Assembly: GCA_934293375.1 (NCBI GenBank)
Contig: CAKQYS010000007.1
Location: 1 to 64,000, forward strand
Source: an uncultured Lachnospiraceae bacterium
GTDB taxonomy: Bacteria > Bacillota > Clostridia > Lachnospirales > Lachnospiraceae
Direction of reading: 5' to 3'
Length of the DNA stretch: 64,000 bases
Part shown: positions 42,994-52,035 of the stretch, piece by piece
How positions within the stretch are numbered: position 1 is the first letter of the stretch
Layout of the letters: every line of letters begins with the position of its first letter
The notes under the pieces: model-generated
What the model was told of the DNA's origin: nothing
Database searches by the model: none
Seen by the model: only the letters and a program-made list of their open reading frames with translations
Position numbers and translations under genes: made by a program

Positions 42994-44829
42994 TTACTGT
43001 GTGCCGTTTCTCTTTGCACGCATACGCATTGTTGGATCTAATATCTTCTTTCTGATACGGATATTCTCTGGTGTGATCTCTAAGAGCTCGTCGGTATCTA
43101 TAAACTCCAACGCCTGCTCTAAGCTGAGAATCTTAGGCGGTGTCAGCTTGAGTGCTTCATCCGCACCGGAAGAACGGGTATTTGTCAACTGCTTTTTCTT
43201 GCAGACATTGACCTCAATATCCTCGCCTCTTCCATTCTCTCCAATCACCATACCACCGTATACCTTCTGTCCCGGTCCCACGAATAATGTACCTCTCTCC
43301 TGTGCATTAAACAGACCGTAGGTAATGGTCTCACCTGACTCATAAGCAATCAAAGATCCCTGCTTACGATATACCATATCTCCCTTGTATGGAGCATATC
43401 CATCAAAGATCGTATTGATCACGCCTGCTCCCTTTGTTGCGGTCAGGAAATTGCCGCGGAATCCGATCAATCCTCTTGCCGGGATTGAGAACTCCAGTCT
43501 GGTTGTCCCATCATTGGATGGCGACATGCCCTGCAGCTCGCCCTTACGCTCATTTAACATACTGATCACGGTACCGGAGAACTCTTCCGGCACATCAATA
43601 TAAGCCAGCTCCATTGGTTCAAGCTTATGACCCTTCTCGTCCTCTTTATAGATAACCTCTGCCTTGCTGACAGCAAATTCATAACCCTCTCTTCGCATGT
43701 TCTCGATCAGCACTGACAAATGCAGTTCACCACGTCCGGATACCTTAAATGCCTCTGTTGTATCGGTCTCTTCAACCCGCAGGGATACATCGGTATTCAG
43801 CTCCCGAAACAGCCTGTCACGAATATGTCTCGAAGTCACAAACTTACCTTCCTGTCCTGCTAACGGAGAATCATTGACAATGAAATTCATAGAAATGGTA
43901 GGCTCAGAAATCTTCTGGAACAGGATCGGCTGTGGATTATCCACTGCACACAGGGTATCTCCGATATGAATATCTGCAATACCTGAAATCGCAACGATCG
44001 CACCCACGGTCGCCTCATTTACCTCCACACGGTTCAGCCCTTCAAATTCATAAAGCTTACCGATCTTTACCTTCTTCATCTTTGACTCATCATGTGCATT
44101 GACCAGCAACACATCCTGATTGAGCTTCAGCGTACCGTTGTCAATACGACCTACACCAATACGGCCTACATACTCATTATAATCGATCGTACTGATCAAT
44201 ACCTGTGGATCTGCATCCGGATCTCCCTGTGGAGCTGGGATATAATCAACGATCGTATCAAACAACGGCTTCATATCCACACCCGGTTCATCCATGTTCG
44301 TTGTCGCAATACCGGTCTTAGCAGAAGCATAGACAAATGGACAATCTAACTGCTCATCTGTCGCATCCAGCTCCAGCAGCAGCTCTAACACTTCTTCTTC
44401 CACCTCATCCACTCTGGCTTCCGGTCTGTCTATCTTATTCACACAGACAATGACATGAAGATTCAGCTCTAATGCCTTCTTCAACACGAACTTAGTCTGT
44501 GGCATTGCCCCTTCAAAGGCATCCACTACCAAAATAACACCATCTACCATCTTCAACACACGCTCAACCTCACCACCGAAGTCCGCATGTCCAGGTGTGT
44601 CAATAATATTGATCTTCACACCATTATAGGTAACCGCTGTATTCTTTGACAAAATCGTAATACCACGCTCACGCTCGATATCATTCGAATCCATGACACG
44701 CTCTGCCACTTCCTGATTCTCACGGAACACACCGCTCTGCTTTAAGAGTTCATCCACCAGTGTTGTCTTGCCATGATCAACATGGGCAATGATTGCAATA
44801 TTCCGAATATCATCTCTCGTTATCTTCAT
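42994..44829 (-). CDS. typA: Translational GTPase TypA/BipA
   Basis: 611 residues from ATG 44827-44829 (GGAAGGATAATTTC upstream). G1 AHVDHGKTTL, switch region RGITILSKNTAV, G3 DTPGHADFGGEVER, G4 NKID. The C-terminal BipA-specific domain is present (ETITYGLFNAQERGTLFVGP). A ribosome-binding GTPase needed in cold or stress and for large-subunit assembly. Single-gene unit with its own promoter and terminator. Confidence 0.97.
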   Translation of the reverse strand: MKITRDDIRNIAIIAHVDHGKTTLVDELLKQSGVFRENQEVAERVMDSNDIERERGITILSKNTAVTYNGVKINIIDTPGHADFGGEVERVLKMVDGVILVVDAFEGAMPQTKFVLKKALELNLHVIVCVNKIDRPEARVDEVEEEVLELLLELDATDEQLDCPFVYASAKTGIATTNMDEPGVDMKPLFDTIVDYIPAPQGDPDADPQVLISTIDYNEYVGRIGVGRIDNGTLKLNQDVLLVNAHDESKMKKVKIGKLYEFEGLNRVEVNEATVGAIVAISGIADIHIGDTLCAVDNPQPILFQKISEPTISMNFIVNDSPLAGQEGKFVTSRHIRDRLFRELNTDVSLRVEETDTTEAFKVSGRGELHLSVLIENMRREGYEFAVSKAEVIYKEDEKGHKLEPMELAYIDVPEEFSGTVISMLNERKGELQGMSPSNDGTTRLEFSIPARGLIGFRGNFLTATKGAGVINTIFDGYAPYKGDMVYRKQGSLIAYESGETITYGLFNAQERGTLFVGPGQKVYGGMVIGENGRGEDIEVNVCKKKQLTNTRSSGADEALKLTPPKILSLEQALEFIDTDELLEITPENIRIRKKILDPTMRMRAKRNGTQ

Positions 44830-44869
44830 GAAATTATCCTTCCTTCGCATTTTTTTCACAACGGATAAC

Positions 44870-44898
44870 ATTCTAGCACACAAAAGATCAGTATGCAA
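44870..44898 (-). promoter_or_regulatory. typA promoter
   Basis: Minus strand: TTGCAT (44893-44898), 17 bp, extended -10 TGC-TAGAAT (44870-44875). It follows the upstream terminator by 6 bp. Confidence 0.65.
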
Positions 44899-44904
44899 GA
44901 AAAA

Positions 44905-44922
44905 AGGCAGTAAAAACTGCCT
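44905..44922 (-). terminator. Terminator after the thioesterase gene
   Basis: Minus strand AGGCAGT-TTTT-ACTGCCT followed by TTTTTC. The first arm overlaps the stop codon of the gene at 44921. Confidence 0.85.
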
Positions 44923-45352
44923 ATTTCATCATAGATACACCCTCATACTGCTTGAGCGTCTCATAGATTTCAGGAAATGCTCTCTTGAGAAACAGAGGTT
45001 TAAAATCTCTATCTAAAAAACAATGTTCCGTTCTCGCTGTGTTATGCAGTTCCCCTGTCTTAGGATTCTCTATTCGATAGGACACTGCAAATTTCACACC
45101 AGACAGTTTCTCCAGAGTGGGTACGATCCGGACGGTTTCTTTAAACTTCGTCACCACCCGATAGGTACACGAAACTGACAGAACCGGAACTATGATCCCC
45201 ATTTGTTCCATCTTGCCGTAATCAAGTCCTATCTGTTCCATCCAGTCAAGGCGGCATTCCTCCAGCCAACGAATATAGTTGGAATGATGTACAATCCCCA
45301 TCTGGTCTGTTTCGTAATACTGTGCTGTTCTTAAGAAGGGTCTATACTCCAT
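44921..45352 (-). CDS. Hotdog acyl-CoA thioesterase (YbgC/FadM-like)
   Basis: 143 residues. YYETDQMGIVHHSNYIRWLEECR is the 4HBT-type catalytic opening (Asp in Y-x-D-x-x-x-x-V-H-x-x-x-Y). ARTEHCFLDRDFKPL is the usual C-terminal strand. Hydrolyses acyl-CoA or acyl-ACP thioesters; exact substrate unknown. Overlaps the coiled-coil gene upstream by 11 bp, so the two are translationally linked. Confidence 0.9.
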   Translation of the reverse strand: MEYRPFLRTAQYYETDQMGIVHHSNYIRWLEECRLDWMEQIGLDYGKMEQMGIIVPVLSVSCTYRVVTKFKETVRIVPTLEKLSGVKFAVSYRIENPKTGELHNTARTEHCFLDRDFKPLFLKRAFPEIYETLKQYEGVSMMK

Positions 45353-46832
45353 TTTTCTTTGCTTCCTCCTTCTCCTTTAGCACCATTGCCACAATCGGAT
45401 CAACTGCATCCGCATCCGGAAGCGGAGGGGTATAAACTGCATTCAGCCATTTTGCCTCTTCCTCTTTTACCTTCTGCTCATGCTGCTCGACAAATGCCCG
45501 GTGTTTCTCTGCCTTGAGCTCCTCCGGTGTCATCGGTCTTGCTGCCACGGACTGCTGATTTGCTGCAGCCTGTCTGTTGATCTCTTTTGTGTCAAGCGGC
45601 TGCGTCGGTGTTCTGTTGACCACCGGGTCATCATATTCGTCTTCTTCCTCCGGTTCATCTGAAAGCATATCGTCTTCCGCTTCTTCCATACCGAGCACAG
45701 CCTTTCTGGCCGCACGCTTCATTGCCTCGATCACTGAATTGGAAAGTGATGGCTGTGGGTCCTTCTTCACCGCTTCAGAGACTTCCTCCGTAATCTCTGC
45801 CACCTCATCCCGGCTCTCTTCCGGTACCTCTGCCGGATGGGAACCATGCTCCTCATGCAAAACTGCATCCACGATTGCGGCTGCCTGCGCTGACTGTTCT
45901 TTCATCAGTCTGGCGGCAATATCCTCCGACTCCTTTTGCACAGGTACCAGGTCATTTGTTTCCTGCTCCTGTGTCTGCTCTTCGGCTGTTATCTGTGTAT
46001 TCTCTGTTGCAGCAGTCTGCTCCGATGGCATCACCTGTAAGACAGAAGACTCCTTCATGGTGTCAGCTGTCTGTATCTCCGGTATATCATCCACAACAAC
46101 CGGCTCCTGCCCCTGCTGTATCTGTGATACCTCTTCAACCGGTTCCTGTTCCTGCTGTATCTGTGATACCTCTTCAACCGTCTCCTGTCCCTGCTGTATC
46201 TGCGGTACCTCTTCACCCTGTGCATGTTTTCTCGCATGATACAACTCTTCGGATAACAACTGCCCAATCTCCATGATCTGCTGATAACGATCTTCCTTTT
46301 CCATACTCTTCAGATCCTGCATCAGTTCGCTTCGGTTCTTTACAATCGTCTCGCGTTTCTGCTTCAGATCTGCAATCGCATGCTCGTAACTCTGTGTGAT
46401 CTGTTCACAGGCCTGATCGATCACATCCTGCATTTCTGCCATCATCTCATCTGTATAGATCAAGGATGCAGCATAGATCTCATTGGCGTTATCAAGTGCC
46501 CGTCTGTCAGCCTCCGGCAATGTTCTGACCCGTACCGGTGCAACATCTGTTTTGCGTCCGGATATCCTGATCCTGCTTGCACTCTGTTCTGCCTCATATA
46601 TAATATCATCTGCCTGCTTCTTTGCTTCTTTTAGTACCTTTGCACGCTTATCTGTAATCTCACGATACTGCTTGAGTTCCGTTTCCATCGTCAGGCTCAG
46701 CTCTAAGATCAGCCTGCTGATCTCCTCCTTTGGAAGTGATATCTTACCGGGTGCCAATGACCCCTGTCCATTATTGATCATCTCCTGTAATCTATCCAGT
46801 ATCTGCTCTGTTCTACCCTTCTGCTGCATCAT
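45342..46832 (-). CDS. Coiled-coil protein (DivIVA/FrzS-like layout), unrecognised
   Basis: 496 residues, cytoplasmic. Residues ~35-95 and ~110-200 are strong coiled coils (KKQADDIIYEAEQSA), followed by a Glu/Gln-rich disordered region with three tandem 13-residue repeats of the type EEVSQIQQGQEPV, an acidic stretch (EDDMLSDEPEEEDEYDD) and a helical tail with PLPDADAVDPIVAMVLKEKEE. The ATG pair at 46832/46829 follows GGAGG; the second gives better spacing. The pattern fits a cell-division or polarity scaffold but no family is certain. Confidence 0.75.
   Translation of the reverse strand: MMQQKGRTEQILDRLQEMINNGQGSLAPGKISLPKEEISRLILELSLTMETELKQYREITDKRAKVLKEAKKQADDIIYEAEQSASRIRISGRKTDVAPVRVRTLPEADRRALDNANEIYAASLIYTDEMMAEMQDVIDQACEQITQSYEHAIADLKQKRETIVKNRSELMQDLKSMEKEDRYQQIMEIGQLLSEELYHARKHAQGEEVPQIQQGQETVEEVSQIQQEQEPVEEVSQIQQGQEPVVVDDIPEIQTADTMKESSVLQVMPSEQTAATENTQITAEEQTQEQETNDLVPVQKESEDIAARLMKEQSAQAAAIVDAVLHEEHGSHPAEVPEESRDEVAEITEEVSEAVKKDPQPSLSNSVIEAMKRAARKAVLGMEEAEDDMLSDEPEEEDEYDDPVVNRTPTQPLDTKEINRQAAANQQSVAARPMTPEELKAEKHRAFVEQHEQKVKEEEAKWLNAVYTPPLPDADAVDPIVAMVLKEKEEAKKNGV
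46100..46216. repeat. Tandem 39-bp repeats (three copies)
   Basis: Three in-frame units of 39 bp (CCTGCTGTATCTG cores at 46112, 46151 and 46190) encode 13-residue Gln/Glu repeats in the coiled-coil protein. Copies 1 and 2 are almost identical, copy 3 has diverged slightly, so copy number may vary among strains. Confidence 0.85.
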
Positions 46833-46854
46833 TTGCCTCCAACTTTCTTCTTCC

Positions 46855-47400
46855 TTATCTGTATGTCACCAAATCCGAAACTTCCTTTCTTGGTGGAGCA
46901 TCCGGTGCAAATGCAGGATATCCGACAGCAAGCACCGCCGCAACCTTTTGATTCTCCGGAAGATCGATGAGTTCACCAACCTTCTGATCATCAAAGATTC
47001 CCATGATCACAGAACCCACACCATATGCGTGTGCGGCAAGACAAAAAGTCTGCGTTGCAACTCCTGCATCAAACATCTCCCAGCCGGCTCCCTTAGATGT
47101 GGAATAGGATCCATCTCTTTCATATCCGGAACGCTTCTCTACATAAGTGACAATGACAAGCTGCTTGGCCCGTCCAACCGTCTTCTGATTCAGTTCAAAC
47201 CCCATCAGACCTTCCTCGCAAATCTTTCTGATCCGATCTGCATCTTCAACGATCACATATCTGACCACCTGGGTATTCTTCCAGGATGGTGCAAATCTGG
47301 CGGCGTCCACAATCTGTTCAAAAACATCATGCGGTACCATCTCGTCTGTATATTTTCTGACACTTCTTCTTGTCTTAATGCATGCTACTGCTTCCATCAT
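46855..47400 (-). CDS. Nitroreductase-family flavoprotein
   Basis: 181 residues. CIKTRRSVRKYTDEMVP (FMN-phosphate-binding Arg pair), FAPSWKNTQ, a GVGSVIMGIF glycine loop and LAVGYPAFAPDAPPRKEV near the C-terminus. NAD(P)H:FMN oxidoreductase of broad substrate type. AAAGGAGG before a double ATG (47400 or 47397). Followed by the coiled-coil and thioesterase genes, likely one operon. Confidence 0.93.
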   Translation of the reverse strand: MMEAVACIKTRRSVRKYTDEMVPHDVFEQIVDAARFAPSWKNTQVVRYVIVEDADRIRKICEEGLMGFELNQKTVGRAKQLVIVTYVEKRSGYERDGSYSTSKGAGWEMFDAGVATQTFCLAAHAYGVGSVIMGIFDDQKVGELIDLPENQKVAAVLAVGYPAFAPDAPPRKEVSDLVTYR

Positions 47401-47428
47401 CTATTCCTCCTTTAGGTATTTTGGTTTA

Positions 47429-47457
47429 ATTATAAAAAAGAACAGAAAAAATGGCAA
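47429..47457 (-). promoter_or_regulatory. Promoter of the nitroreductase unit
   Basis: Minus strand: TTGCCA (47452-47457), 17 bp, TATAAT (47429-47434). The -35 box is part of the upstream terminator stem and T-tract. Confidence 0.75.
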
Positions 47458-47483
47458 GGGCTTTATGCTAATATACCCTCACC
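47446..47483 (-). terminator. Terminator of the gene at 47468, overlapping the next promoter
   Basis: Minus strand GGTGAGGG (47476-47483) pairs with CCCTTGCC (47453-47460), eight pairs with two G-U, then ATTTTTT. The stop codon lies in the loop and the 3' arm provides the -35 box of the nitroreductase promoter. Confidence 0.6.
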
Positions 47484-48373
47484 ATTTCCACAAAATATCG
47501 ATCCCACAAGCACCGCAGTTCAGAAATTCCATTGGATTCGAATCCTCCTGCTACAAATTTCCTGAACAACGGTTCCTTATAATACATGATGCGGGACATA
47601 TCCACCGGATTTACCGTATCCTGCACACTCTTCAGTTTCACCGTGTGATAAACCGCAAGATTCGGATTGATCTGTGACAGCTTCACAGCCTTTTTCTCCG
47701 TGTATCCAAAATCAATCATCACACATCTGCCCGTAATCCGTGTAGTCAGATGCTCCGGTTCCATAATCAGATTAATGCACATATCCGCCCGCAGTACTTC
47801 GGATCGTTTTGAATCCCTCCATGTCACCGCAAGGCCATATTCACTTAAAAGCTCTTCGCCGAAGTCCTTCAGGGTTTCTGCCCTGTCTGTCACGATGGTC
47901 AGATGATTGATCCCCTGTATCAACTGTCTGACCGCAACCTGAAGATGCCATGTTCCATCATCTATGATCATGATATCAGCCTGCGCTTTTAACAATCTGT
48001 ATTTTCTGAAAAGAATATCAGCCATATCTTTGAGCAGCATCAGTCTAAGTTCCACATCATATGCAGCTTCCTGCATCGCAAAATGGTCTGCCAATTGGGG
48101 AGCAATAAAAAACGCTGTATTTTCCACACCCAGATGCCCCGCAATATAAATCAGATATTCCTTCATCCAATCCTTCGGAATCTGCGCCAGCTCCTTCTCA
48201 GAAAACGGAAGCTCTACTCTAATCCCTTCAAAATCGCCAAGCTGGTCATTATGCACCTGCATCTTTGCCGGCTGATAATAAAACCGATATCGAAACATCG
48301 CAGGCAATATTTTTTTCATTGTCTCATGCTTCTCCTGCACAGACAATTCCATCTTTACATAGTCAGGCTGCAT
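47468..48373 (-). CDS. Unrecognised 301-residue protein with Rossmann-like half
   Basis: Not recognised. The central and C-terminal part alternates strands and helices like a nucleotide- or SAM-binding fold (ADIMIIDDGTWHLQVAVRQL, HLTIVTDRAETLKDFGEEL, CVMIDFGYTEKK), reminiscent of shikimate dehydrogenase-type domains. The N-terminal 130 residues are helical with FRYRFYYQPAKMQVHNDQ. Start ATG follows GGGGGG at good spacing. It lies 107 bp downstream of dusB in the same direction and ends in a terminator. Confidence 0.75.
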   Translation of the reverse strand: MQPDYVKMELSVQEKHETMKKILPAMFRYRFYYQPAKMQVHNDQLGDFEGIRVELPFSEKELAQIPKDWMKEYLIYIAGHLGVENTAFFIAPQLADHFAMQEAAYDVELRLMLLKDMADILFRKYRLLKAQADIMIIDDGTWHLQVAVRQLIQGINHLTIVTDRAETLKDFGEELLSEYGLAVTWRDSKRSEVLRADMCINLIMEPEHLTTRITGRCVMIDFGYTEKKAVKLSQINPNLAVYHTVKLKSVQDTVNPVDMSRIMYYKEPLFRKFVAGGFESNGISELRCLWDRYFVEMVRVY

Positions 48374-48480
48374 ATTGATCCCCCCAGCATTTTGTAGCTT
48401 TTTATATTATTATATATGCCAGTCCTGATACAATTATGTATTTTACCTTATGAATTTCTGAAGGCTTTCTGAAGATTGCC

Positions 48481-49446
48481 CTATACCTGTCCACTCCACT
48501 GACGGATCCGTTCCACCAGTCCATCATAGGTCTCAATCTGATTGATCTCATTGCGGAGTCTCGAAGAATCCCGCTGCCCGGCTGTATACCAGGCAATGTG
48601 TTTACGCATCTCATGGATCGCAGCATATTCCCCTTTATATTGAAGCATCAAAGAAAGATGCAACAGCATCATATCTGCTACCGCATGGACATCTGGTCTT
48701 TCAGGTATAGTGCCGTCTGAAAAGTACTGCTTCAGTTCCCGGAAGATCCAAGGATTGCCTTTGGCACCACGCCCGATCATAAATGCATCGCATCCGGTCT
48801 TCTCACGCATAGCGATCACATCCTGTGGGGTCAGCAGATCCCCATTTCCGATCACAGGAATATGAAGTCTCTCTTTCACCTGTCTGATAATATCCCAATC
48901 TGCATTTCCACTATAATACTGAGCCCGTGTTCTGCCATGGACTGCCACAAATGAAGCCCCACTCTCCTGTGCCACATATGCCACCTCCGGTGCATTGACA
49001 TGCTCTTCATCGAATCCCTTCCGGATCTTAATACTGACCGGAACCTCTACAGCCTTTACGATTGCTTCTACGATCCGCCCCACCAACAGGGGATCCTTCA
49101 TCAATGCAGATCCCTCTCCGTTATTCACGATCTTAGGCATCGGACAGCCCATATTCACATCCACAAAATCGAATCCACGCTCACACAGTCTAGCTGCCAT
49201 ATCCCCCATCAGTTCGGGTTCCGATCCAAAGATCTGCACGCCGATCGGATGTTCAGCCTGTTCATACCGGATCAATGGTTCGGTATTACGGTTTCCGTAA
49301 TACACAGCCTTGGCGCTGACCATCTCCGTATAAAACATATCGCATCCCATTTCCTTACATAACAGGCGAAATGGCAGGTCTGTTACACCTGCCATCGGAG
49401 CTAATATTACCTTATTCTGTAAATCCAGTTTATTGCTGTTTCTCAT
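48481..49446 (-). CDS. dusB: tRNA-dihydrouridine synthase (DusB type)
   Basis: 321 residues. VILAPMAGVTDLPFRLLCKE (FMN site), VDVNMGCPMPKIVNNGEGSAL with the catalytic Cys, AVHGRTRAQYYSG and GNGDLLTPQD, MIGRGAKGNPWIF. Reduces uridine in tRNA D-loops. The start overlaps coaX by 17 bp with no independent ribosome site, so it is probably translated by coupling. Confidence 0.94.
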   Translation of the reverse strand: MRNSNKLDLQNKVILAPMAGVTDLPFRLLCKEMGCDMFYTEMVSAKAVYYGNRNTEPLIRYEQAEHPIGVQIFGSEPELMGDMAARLCERGFDFVDVNMGCPMPKIVNNGEGSALMKDPLLVGRIVEAIVKAVEVPVSIKIRKGFDEEHVNAPEVAYVAQESGASFVAVHGRTRAQYYSGNADWDIIRQVKERLHIPVIGNGDLLTPQDVIAMREKTGCDAFMIGRGAKGNPWIFRELKQYFSDGTIPERPDVHAVADMMLLHLSLMLQYKGEYAAIHEMRKHIAWYTAGQRDSSRLRNEINQIETYDGLVERIRQWSGQV

Positions 49447-50197
49447 AAATAATCTTTAATCCCTTCAATGTCAGATCCGGATCATACACATTGATCGCAT
49501 CTGTTTCACTTGCAATAATATTGCCGAGTCCTCCTGTCGCCACTACCTTCATCTCACGAAGGCCGGACTCTTCCCGCATCCGCTTGATAATGTACTCCGT
49601 CTGTCCGATTGAAGCATAGAACAATCCCGCCTGCATGCTTGTGATCGTATTCTTTGCCATAATAGATACCGGCTTCTTGATCTCAATCTCCGGCAGTTTC
49701 GCTGCATCTCTCCATAATGCATTCGCAGCAGTCCGGATACCCGGCGATGTCACGCCTGCCACAAAATCACCATTTTCCAATACCAGATCATGCGTTGTCG
49801 CCGTTCCATAATCAATCACCAGCACCGGGCCGCCATACAGCTCATACGCTGCCACAGCATCCACAATACGGTCTGCACCAAGTTCTTTCGGGTTATCTGT
49901 CATGATCCTGATTCCGGTCTTGATTCCCGGACCGACGATCAACGGTGTCTTCTTCAGATACTTGATGATCCCGCTCGTCAGAGAGTGCATAACATTCGGC
50001 ACAACGGAAGCAATAATGACTGCCTCGATCTGTCCTACCTTGATATCCCTCTTATGTAGAAGATCTACTAAAAAAATACCATATTCATCTGATGTACGAG
50101 GCTGCTTTGTTGTCATCCTGAAGGTTCCTAATAAATCCTCACCATCAAAGATTCCAATCGTTATATTGGTATTTCCAACATCCATTGCAAATAACAT
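49430..50197 (-). CDS. coaX: Type III pantothenate kinase
   Basis: 255 residues. LLFAMDVGNTNITIGIF (phosphate loop), NPKELGADRIVDAVAAYELYG, VIDYGTATTHDLV and VATGGLGNII are CoaX signatures. First step of coenzyme A synthesis, not inhibited by CoA. ATG with AGGAGAAAAGAA upstream. The coaX-dusB neighbourhood is common in Clostridia. Confidence 0.95.
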   Translation of the reverse strand: MLFAMDVGNTNITIGIFDGEDLLGTFRMTTKQPRTSDEYGIFLVDLLHKRDIKVGQIEAVIIASVVPNVMHSLTSGIIKYLKKTPLIVGPGIKTGIRIMTDNPKELGADRIVDAVAAYELYGGPVLVIDYGTATTHDLVLENGDFVAGVTSPGIRTAANALWRDAAKLPEIEIKKPVSIMAKNTITSMQAGLFYASIGQTEYIIKRMREESGLREMKVVATGGLGNIIASETDAINVYDPDLTLKGLKIIYEKQQ

Positions 50198-50215
50198 TTC
50201 TTTTCTCCTATCTTC

Positions 50216-50557
50216 CTACAAATCTTCAGTTATATCTTCATTCAGGAAAAACACCCTGTAATACATTTCAAGGGATTCCAGCAATTCTCTGCGTTCTTCT
50301 CTAAGCTGTTTGATCTTTAGTACACTTCCGATCTCATCATAGAGGATATCGTCCTCATCAGCATGTGTCACAAACTGCAGATTACCTTCTTCATCAAATT
50401 CCAGCGATAAAACGCCTCCGATATCCTCTGTATATAACACACACATAATCTGCAATTCTCTTTTAATCTGTTCCGGAAGAGATGCAAAGTCCGGATTCAG
50501 ATAATACTTCTGCTCATAATTGGACGATGCACATAATACAATATTTTCCTGATACAT
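50216..50557 (-). CDS. Small conserved protein (DUF6145-like)
   Basis: 113 residues, acidic. YEQKYYLNPDFASLPEQIKRELQ followed by an EDIGGVLSLEFDEEGNL beta hairpin and a C-terminal helix LKIKQLREERRELLESLEMYY. It resembles small Lachnospiraceae proteins grouped as DUF6145, but I give this from memory. Sits between coaX and the HD-GYP gene with gaps of 13-18 bp, so it is part of that operon; function unknown. Confidence 0.7.
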   Translation of the reverse strand: MYQENIVLCASSNYEQKYYLNPDFASLPEQIKRELQIMCVLYTEDIGGVLSLEFDEEGNLQFVTHADEDDILYDEIGSVLKIKQLREERRELLESLEMYYRVFFLNEDITEDL

Positions 50558-50570
50558 AATCTACCTCTCT

Positions 50571-52019
50571 TTATGATTCTGTACCGACCGGGAAGAGTCT
50601 CTCCAATGTTTTCTCTACTTTCTCGAGTACCAGCATTGGATGCAGCGGCATGATCAGATAATCCATGCCATTCGCCCGCCCAAGGTCAAGCACCATATTT
50701 AACTCATATTTATCAAACACATAAATAGCCTTCACATCCGGATACAAATGTGCAAACCTATGCAAAAACTGCATCTGCTCATCTTCGTCTTCCACATAGT
50801 ATATCATCAAATCCGGCATATATCCACCCTTAACGATCTGGGTTACCATGTCCTTTGAATCTTTCGCATAACGGACTTCATATTGCTGTTCTAATAATGA
50901 GCATGCTGTCTGGTCAATCCCACAGATCATCAGCTTATGTACGGACTCTTTCTGCCTCCATGACAGGCGTCTTTGCATCTCATCACTAAAATCCGCAATT
51001 GTGCCATTTTTCAATGTGACCGCGATAGAAATCGTCAGATTGGCCGGATCTGTCAGGTCTACATCCCGTCCCGTAAATAATCTGACATGTGGTCGGAGAA
51101 CACTTTCATGATTATTGGCAGCGATAAATCCTTCCCGTCCATCAGACAGTCTGACCTTTTGTCCCTTTGGGTAGATCGGTACATTGCGTAAAAATGCAGT
51201 TACCACCCGTTCATCAAACAAGGTCCCACAACCACCAAGCAGATATTCAATCGTTTCATTGATCGGAAACGCCTCCTTATATGGCCGTTTCGATATCAAT
51301 GAATCGTAGACATCCGCCACTCTCAGGATCCGGGCAAACAACGGGATCTCCTCTCCTTTGCGTCCAGCCGGATATCCTGAACCATCATAATTCTCATGGT
51401 GATACAGAGCTGCCTGTTTCACACAATCCGCAATATCCTTTCTTCCATCGAGTATATCATAGGAGTACTGCGAATGCTTTTTTACAAGGCAAAACTCATC
51501 CTGTGTCAGTCTTGCCGGCTTATTCAGAATATTCTTATCAATTCGTGTCTTCCCCAGATCATGAAATAATCCGGCTGTACATAACAGCATCAGATCCCGG
51601 CTGTTTAACCCATATCCCTTACCGATGATCGTAGCAAGCACCGCCACATTGACTGAATGATAAAAGGTATAGTCATCGAAACTTCTCATATCCCGCATAT
51701 CCAATGAAATGTCGTTATTATGTACGATTCCGCTTACAATTCCTTTTGCCTCATCCATGCCGGCATCTATATCCATTCGCTTTAAGGATTCCACAGTCTT
51801 TTTGCGCTGACGCATGGATATCGCATTCTTCACGATGATTCCCTTCGACAATTCATCCTCTATATAGATTCCCAGCACACCAAGGTTCTTCAGGCCTTCA
51901 ATATAGGATTCATCCAGAATCTTGGAGGAATCCAGCAGCAGCACATTGTCCTGATCATCATAAATATCCTCTGCCGGCTGCATCCCGGGTTTCAATTCTT
52001 CAATCTCGACAAAGCGCAT
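50571..52019 (-). CDS. HD-GYP domain phosphodiesterase with receiver-like C-terminus
   Basis: 482 residues. N-terminal ~90-residue domain beginning VEIEELKPGMQPAEDIYD, typical of HD-GYP proteins. The HD-GYP core has HSVNVAVLATIIGKGYGL, FHDLGKTRI, HHENYDGSGYP and ADVYDSLISKRPYKEAF, with all metal ligands kept. Residues ~270-355 are a beta domain. The last ~120 residues (HKLMICGIDQTACSLLEQQ ... MDYLIMPLHP) fold like a response-regulator receiver placed at the wrong end and without clear phospho-Asp. Likely cyclic-di-GMP or cGAMP hydrolase. Confidence 0.88.
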   Translation of the reverse strand: MRFVEIEELKPGMQPAEDIYDDQDNVLLLDSSKILDESYIEGLKNLGVLGIYIEDELSKGIIVKNAISMRQRKKTVESLKRMDIDAGMDEAKGIVSGIVHNNDISLDMRDMRSFDDYTFYHSVNVAVLATIIGKGYGLNSRDLMLLCTAGLFHDLGKTRIDKNILNKPARLTQDEFCLVKKHSQYSYDILDGRKDIADCVKQAALYHHENYDGSGYPAGRKGEEIPLFARILRVADVYDSLISKRPYKEAFPINETIEYLLGGCGTLFDERVVTAFLRNVPIYPKGQKVRLSDGREGFIAANNHESVLRPHVRLFTGRDVDLTDPANLTISIAVTLKNGTIADFSDEMQRRLSWRQKESVHKLMICGIDQTACSLLEQQYEVRYAKDSKDMVTQIVKGGYMPDLMIYYVEDEDEQMQFLHRFAHLYPDVKAIYVFDKYELNMVLDLGRANGMDYLIMPLHPMLVLEKVEKTLERLFPVGTES

Positions 52020-52035
52020 CTGACCACCCCTGTTC

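Noticed and set aside
45577..46239. 220-codon plus-strand frame rich in Ser/Cys/Thr opposite the coiled-coil gene
   Set aside because: It is the complement of Glu/Gln-rich codons of a well-supported gene; low complexity, no ribosome site, no promoter.
46483..47415. 310-codon plus-strand frame spanning the nitroreductase and coiled-coil genes
   Set aside because: It is antisense to two recognised genes and has no start signal or family motif.
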